A stretch of 64,000 nt of DNA, taken from contig NZ_CP021978.1 of assembly GCF_004803895.1 (NCBI RefSeq), forward strand, positions 4,402,001 to 4,466,000. The letters run 5' to 3'. Shown here in pieces: positions 60,453 to 64,000 of this stretch. Within the stretch, counting starts at the first letter, position 1; every line of letters starts with the position of its first letter. Under the pieces are notes generated by a model. That model ran no database searches. It saw only the letters and a list, made by a program, of their open reading frames with translations, and was not told where the DNA came from. Source of the DNA: Streptomyces hawaiiensis. Lineage in GTDB: Bacteria; Actinomycetota; Actinomycetes; Streptomycetales; Streptomycetaceae. The translations under genes were made by a program, and so were the position numbers.

Positions 60453-61453
60453 CCACCGTCGCCGTCAAGCCGGCCACCATGGCGCAGGCCCTGACCCGCG
60501 CGCTGCGCGACGCCATGGCCGCCGACCCCGCCGTGCACGTCATGGGCGAGGACGTCGGCACCCTCGGCGGCGTCTTCCGCGTCACCGACGGACTCGCCAA
60601 GGAGTTCGGCGAGGACCGCTGCACGGACACCCCGCTCGCCGAGGCGGGCATCCTCGGCACGGCCGTCGGCATGGCGATGTACGGCCTGCGCCCGGTCGTG
60701 GAGATGCAGTTCGACGCGTTCGCCTACCCGGCCTTCGAGCAGCTCATCTCGCACGTCGCGCGCATGCGCAACCGCACCCGCGGGAAGATGCCGCTCCCGA
60801 TCACCATCCGCGTCCCCTACGGCGGCGGCATCGGCGGCGTCGAGCACCACAGCGACTCCTCCGAGGCGTACTACATGGCGACTCCGGGGCTCCATGTCGT
60901 CACGCCCGCCACCGTCGCCGACGCCTACGGGCTGCTGCGCGCCGCCATCGCCTCCGACGACCCGGTCGTCGTCCTGGAGCCGAAGCGGCTGTACTGGTCG
61001 AAGGACTCCTGGAACCCCGAGGAGCCGGCGCCCGTTGAACCGATAGGCCGCGCGGTGGTGCGGCGCCCGGGCCGGAGCGCCACACTCATCACGTACGGGC
61101 CGTCCGTACCCGTCTGCATGGAGGCGGCCGAGGCGGCCCGGGCCGAGGGCTGGGACCTCGAAGTCGTCGATCTGCGCTCCCTGGTGCCCTTCGACGACGA
61201 AACGGTGTGCGCCTCGGTGCGGCGGACGGGACGCGCGGTCGTCGTCCACGAGTCGGGTTCCTTCGGGGGCCCGGGCGGGGAGATCGCGGCCCGGGTCACG
61301 GAGCGCTGCTTCCACCATCTGGAGGCGCCGGTGCTGCGCGTGGCCGGGTTCGACGTCCCGTACCCGCCGCCGATGCTGGAGCGCCACCACCTGCCCGGTG
61401 TGGACCGGATCCTGGACGCCGTGGGGCGTCTGCAGTGGGAGGCCGAGAGCTGA
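60449..61453 (+). CDS. bkdB: Branched-chain 2-oxoacid dehydrogenase E1 beta subunit
   Basis: A 334-residue protein: MAQALTRALRDAMAADPAVHVMGEDVGTLGGVFRVTDGLAKEFGEDRCTDTPLAEAGILGTAVGMAMYGLRPVVEMQFDAFAYPAFEQLISHVARMRNRTRG, the standard E1 beta N-terminus, and VVVHESGSFGGPGGEIAARV near the C-terminus. It completes the TDP site with E1 alpha. ATG 60449 overlaps bkdA and its last A is the first base of the bkdC ATG, so the three genes are one transcript. Confidence 0.92.
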   Translation: MTTVAVKPATMAQALTRALRDAMAADPAVHVMGEDVGTLGGVFRVTDGLAKEFGEDRCTDTPLAEAGILGTAVGMAMYGLRPVVEMQFDAFAYPAFEQLISHVARMRNRTRGKMPLPITIRVPYGGGIGGVEHHSDSSEAYYMATPGLHVVTPATVADAYGLLRAAIASDDPVVVLEPKRLYWSKDSWNPEEPAPVEPIGRAVVRRPGRSATLITYGPSVPVCMEAAEAARAEGWDLEVVDLRSLVPFDDETVCASVRRTGRAVVVHESGSFGGPGGEIAARVTERCFHHLEAPVLRVAGFDVPYPPPMLERHHLPGVDRILDAVGRLQWEAES

Positions 61454-62934
61454 TGGCACAGGTGCTTGAGTTCAAGCTGCCCGACCTCGGGGAGGGGCTC
61501 ACCGAGGCGGAGATCGTGCGCTGGCTGGTCGAGGTCGGTGACGTGGTCGCCATCGACCAGCCGGTCGTCGAGGTCGAGACGGCCAAGGCGATGGTCGAGG
61601 TGCCGTGCCCCTACGGCGGTGTGGTCACGGCCCGCTTCGGCGAGGAGGGCACGGAACTGCCCGTCGGGGCCCCGCTGATCACCGTGGCGGTCGGGGAGCG
61701 TCCGGCCACCGGCGCCGGCTCCGAGGGCTCGGGCAACGTCCTGGTCGGATACGGCACCTCCGAGGCGCCCGCGCGGCGCCGCCGGGTACGGCAGGAGCGG
61801 CCGGTGTCCGGCGCGTCCGCGACAGCCGGGCAGGCGGGAACCGCCCGGGCGGTGAACGGGCGGGCCGACGCCGCCGCGACCCCGGTGAACGCGCGGGCCG
61901 CAGGCCCTGCCCCGGTGAACGCACAGGCCGGAGGCCCCACGACGGTGGACCGGCAGCCCGATGGTCCCGCGCCGATGGTGAACGGGCAGGGCGACGGCCT
62001 CGCGACGGAGGACGGACCCGTCCCCGTGATCTCGCCCCTGGTGCGCCGACTGGCCCGGCAGAACGGCCTGGACCTGCGGGAGCTGACCGGCTCCGGCCCC
62101 GACGGGCTGATCCTGCGGGCGGACGTGGAGTACGCCCTGCGCGCCGCGGGCCAGGGCGCCACCGCGGCACCGGCGGCCGAGCCGCACCCGCGCATGCCGC
62201 AGGCATCCGCGCCCCAGCCATCGGTGGCCTCCACCGCGGCCCCCGGCGAGGTCCGCACCCCGCTCAAGGGCATCCGGGGCGCCGTCGCCGACAAGCTGGC
62301 GCGCAGTCGCCGCGAGATCCCGGACGCCACCTGCTGGGTGGACGCCGACGCCACGGAGCTGATGCGGGCGCGCACGGCCATGAACGCCGCCGGCGGACCG
62401 AAGATCTCCCTCCTGGCCCTGCTGGCCCGGATCTGCACCGCGGCCCTCGCCCGCTTCCCCGAGCTCAACTCCACGGTGGACGCGGAGGCCAGGGAGATCG
62501 TCCGGTTCGGCCATGTGCACCTGGGCTTCGCGGCGCAGACCGACCGGGGCCTCGTCGTCCCGGTCGTACGGGACGCGCACGCGCGGGACGCCGAGTCGCT
62601 GACCGCCGAGTTCGCCCGGCTGACCGAGGCGGGCCGGACGGGGGCGCTGACGCCGGGCGAACTCACCGGCGGGACCTTCACGCTGAACAACTACGGCGTC
62701 TTCGGCGTCGACGGCTCCACCCCGATCATCAACCACCCCGAGGCCGCCATGCTCGGCGTGGGCCGCATCGTCCCCAAGCCGTGGGTGCACGAGGGCGAGC
62801 TGGCGGTGCGGCAGGTCGTCCAGCTCTCGCTCACCTTCGACCACCGCGTGTGCGACGGGGGCGTGGCCGGCGGCTTCCTGCGGTACGTGGCGGACTGCGT
62901 GGAACAACCGGCGGTGCTGTTGCGGACGCTCTGA
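61453..62934 (+). CDS. bkdC: Dihydrolipoyl acyltransferase E2 component
   Basis: A 493-residue E2. The lipoyl domain is residues 1-80, with the lipoylated Lys45 in VETAKAMVEV. A flexible linker (about 95-190) repeats the words VNGR/VNAR/VNAQ with Ala, Gly and Pro. The peripheral subunit-binding domain is VISPLVRRLARQNGLDLRELTGSGPDGLILRADVEYAL (about 193-230). The catalytic domain ends with His464/Asp468 in DHRVCDGG. One lipoyl domain is typical of bkd E2. No E3 gene lies here; a shared lipoamide dehydrogenase elsewhere must be used. Confidence 0.92.
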   Translation: MAQVLEFKLPDLGEGLTEAEIVRWLVEVGDVVAIDQPVVEVETAKAMVEVPCPYGGVVTARFGEEGTELPVGAPLITVAVGERPATGAGSEGSGNVLVGYGTSEAPARRRRVRQERPVSGASATAGQAGTARAVNGRADAAATPVNARAAGPAPVNAQAGGPTTVDRQPDGPAPMVNGQGDGLATEDGPVPVISPLVRRLARQNGLDLRELTGSGPDGLILRADVEYALRAAGQGATAAPAAEPHPRMPQASAPQPSVASTAAPGEVRTPLKGIRGAVADKLARSRREIPDATCWVDADATELMRARTAMNAAGGPKISLLALLARICTAALARFPELNSTVDAEAREIVRFGHVHLGFAAQTDRGLVVPVVRDAHARDAESLTAEFARLTEAGRTGALTPGELTGGTFTLNNYGVFGVDGSTPIINHPEAAMLGVGRIVPKPWVHEGELAVRQVVQLSLTFDHRVCDGGVAGGFLRYVADCVEQPAVLLRTL

Positions 62935-63079
62935 TCCCGTCCGGCCGCAGCGACTCCCGTGCGGACGCCGTGCTCGACGCGCGGACGCCATGATTCCTGT
63001 TCCGCCCGCGATCCGCGTCCCGTGATCGTGTCGGTTCCCCCGCGTTCCTTGTGATCGCGGGGGCACGCATACTCGGGGG

Positions 63080-64000
63080 GTGACCGCCTACGAGCCCCCC
63101 GGTGAACCCGGCGCCGGCACCCGCCCCGCCCAGGGAGCGGACCCCGCCGGGTACGACGCCGTCGTGCTCGCCGGCGGTGCCGCCCGGCGCCTGGGCGGCA
63201 CGGACAAACCCGGTGTGCGCGTGGGTGGGCGGGCCCTGCTCGACCGTGTGCTCGCCGCCTGCGGCGGTGCCCTGAGGACCGTCGTCGTCGCCGCGCCCCG
63301 GCCGACCGCACGGCCCGTGACCTGGGCCCGCGAGGACCCGCCCGGCGGCGGCCCGCTCGCCGCGCTCGACGCCGGGCTCCGTCACACCACGGCCGAGCAC
63401 GTCGTGGTGCTCTCCGCCGACCTGCCGTTTCTTCAGGAGCCGACCGTCGGCCGCCTGCTGCACGCGCTGCGGACGAGCGGCTGCGACGGTGTGCTGCTGA
63501 CCGACCCCGACGGCCGTGACCAGCCGCTCGTGGCCGCCTACCGCACGCCGCGCCTGCGCGAGGAACTCGCGCTCCTCGCCGGCCGGCACGGCGCCCTCAC
63601 CGGTCTTCCCCTGCGGCGTCTCACCGCCGAGTTGAACCTCACCCGCATCTCCGACCCCGTCGCGTCCTTCGACTGCGACACCTGGGACGACATCGCCACC
63701 GCCAGGGCACGTATCAGGGAGCATGGGCACGTGTTGGATGAATGGATTTCCGCCGTCAAGGACGAACTCGGGATCGACCTCGACGTCGACACCCGCGGCC
63801 TGCTCGACCTCGCCCGCGACGCCGCCCACGGTGTGGCCCGGCCCGCGGCGCCGCTGACCACCTTCCTCGTCGGCTACGCGGCCGCGCAGGCCGGCGGAGG
63901 CCCCGAGGCGGTCGCCGAGGCCGCCCGCAAGGCCGTGGCCCTCGCCGCCCGCTGGGCGCAGGAGAGCACCGCCGAGGCCCAGGAGTCCGGAACCGGGCCC
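63080..64000 (+). CDS. mobA: Molybdenum cofactor guanylyltransferase-like protein, partial, fused to a DUF6457-like domain
   Basis: Open from GTG 63080 to the window end, 307 codons. Residues about 26-215 form a MobA-type nucleotidyltransferase: VVLAGGAARRLGGTDKPGVRVGGRALLDRVLAAC, VLSADLPFLQEPTV, and DGRDQPLVAAYR. MobA attaches GMP to molybdopterin. From about residue 218 a second part starts, DEWISAVKDELGIDLDVDTRGLLDLARDAAHGVARPAAPLTTFLVGYAAAQAGG, which I take as a DUF6457 domain. No stop is seen before 64000. The 62935-63079 gap shows no gene. Confidence 0.85.
   Translation, partial: MTAYEPPGEPGAGTRPAQGADPAGYDAVVLAGGAARRLGGTDKPGVRVGGRALLDRVLAACGGALRTVVVAAPRPTARPVTWAREDPPGGGPLAALDAGLRHTTAEHVVVLSADLPFLQEPTVGRLLHALRTSGCDGVLLTDPDGRDQPLVAAYRTPRLREELALLAGRHGALTGLPLRRLTAELNLTRISDPVASFDCDTWDDIATARARIREHGHVLDEWISAVKDELGIDLDVDTRGLLDLARDAAHGVARPAAPLTTFLVGYAAAQAGGGPEAVAEAARKAVALAARWAQESTAEAQESGTGP

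Overview
The window is a chromosomal origin region from a Streptomyces species. DNA is GC-rich, GTG starts are common, and the order yidD-rnpA-rpmH / dnaA-oriC-dnaN-gnd-recF-dciA-gyrB-gyrA-DUF3566-tRNA-Ile is the conserved Streptomyces replication locus. The species cannot be decided from the sequence alone.

Layout. 1-14 kb: rpmH operon pointing left; dnaA, oriC, clamp, RecF and gyrase genes pointing right. 14-19.4 kb: tRNA-Ile, small secreted and membrane proteins, a Ser/Thr kinase, a helix-turn-helix protein, tRNA-Ala. 19.4-22.7 kb: a less typical patch with a small membrane protein, a DUF574-type methyltransferase and an XRE regulator with its DUF397 partner. 22.8-31.4 kb: cyclophilin, rhomboid protease, crgA, a DUF881 protein, three class E sortases around a pabA/trpG-type glutaminase, and an Mrr-like nuclease. 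31.6-39.8 kb (leftward): the growth and signalling operon fhaA-fhaB-pstP-rodA-pbpA-pknB. 40.3-46.8 kb: tRNA-Leu, a decayed FtsX-type permease, then an accessory gamma-butyrolactone/butenolide signalling cassette (two ScbR/ArpA-like receptors, P450, SDR reductase, AfsA-family synthase) with operator-like sites. 46.9-54.4 kb: DUF2252, J-domain, rhodanese, acyl-CoA dehydrogenase, a DUF5819/HTTM membrane pair and a SpoU methyltransferase. 54.4-58.4 kb: paaN and a hydroxyacyl-CoA dehydrogenase with a TetR regulator. 58.6-62.9 kb: an AsnC/Lrp regulator opposite a branched-chain 2-oxoacid dehydrogenase operon (E1alpha, E1beta, E2). 63.1 kb to the end: a MobA-like nucleotidyltransferase running off the window.

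How the parts fit. DnaA-box sequences occur in oriC, in the dnaA promoter and, as perfect 9-mers, at five other intergenic places up to 55 kb away. The FHA, phosphatase, RodA, PBP and PASTA-kinase genes form one unit controlling cell-wall growth, with crgA as a septation inhibitor nearby. The butyrolactone cassette is the best candidate for a strain-specific system: it carries synthesis genes, receptors and ARE-like operators together beside the origin. A palindromic operator between paaN and the hydroxyacyl-CoA dehydrogenase recurs with small changes in front of the bkd operon, which suggests shared control of acyl-CoA catabolism.
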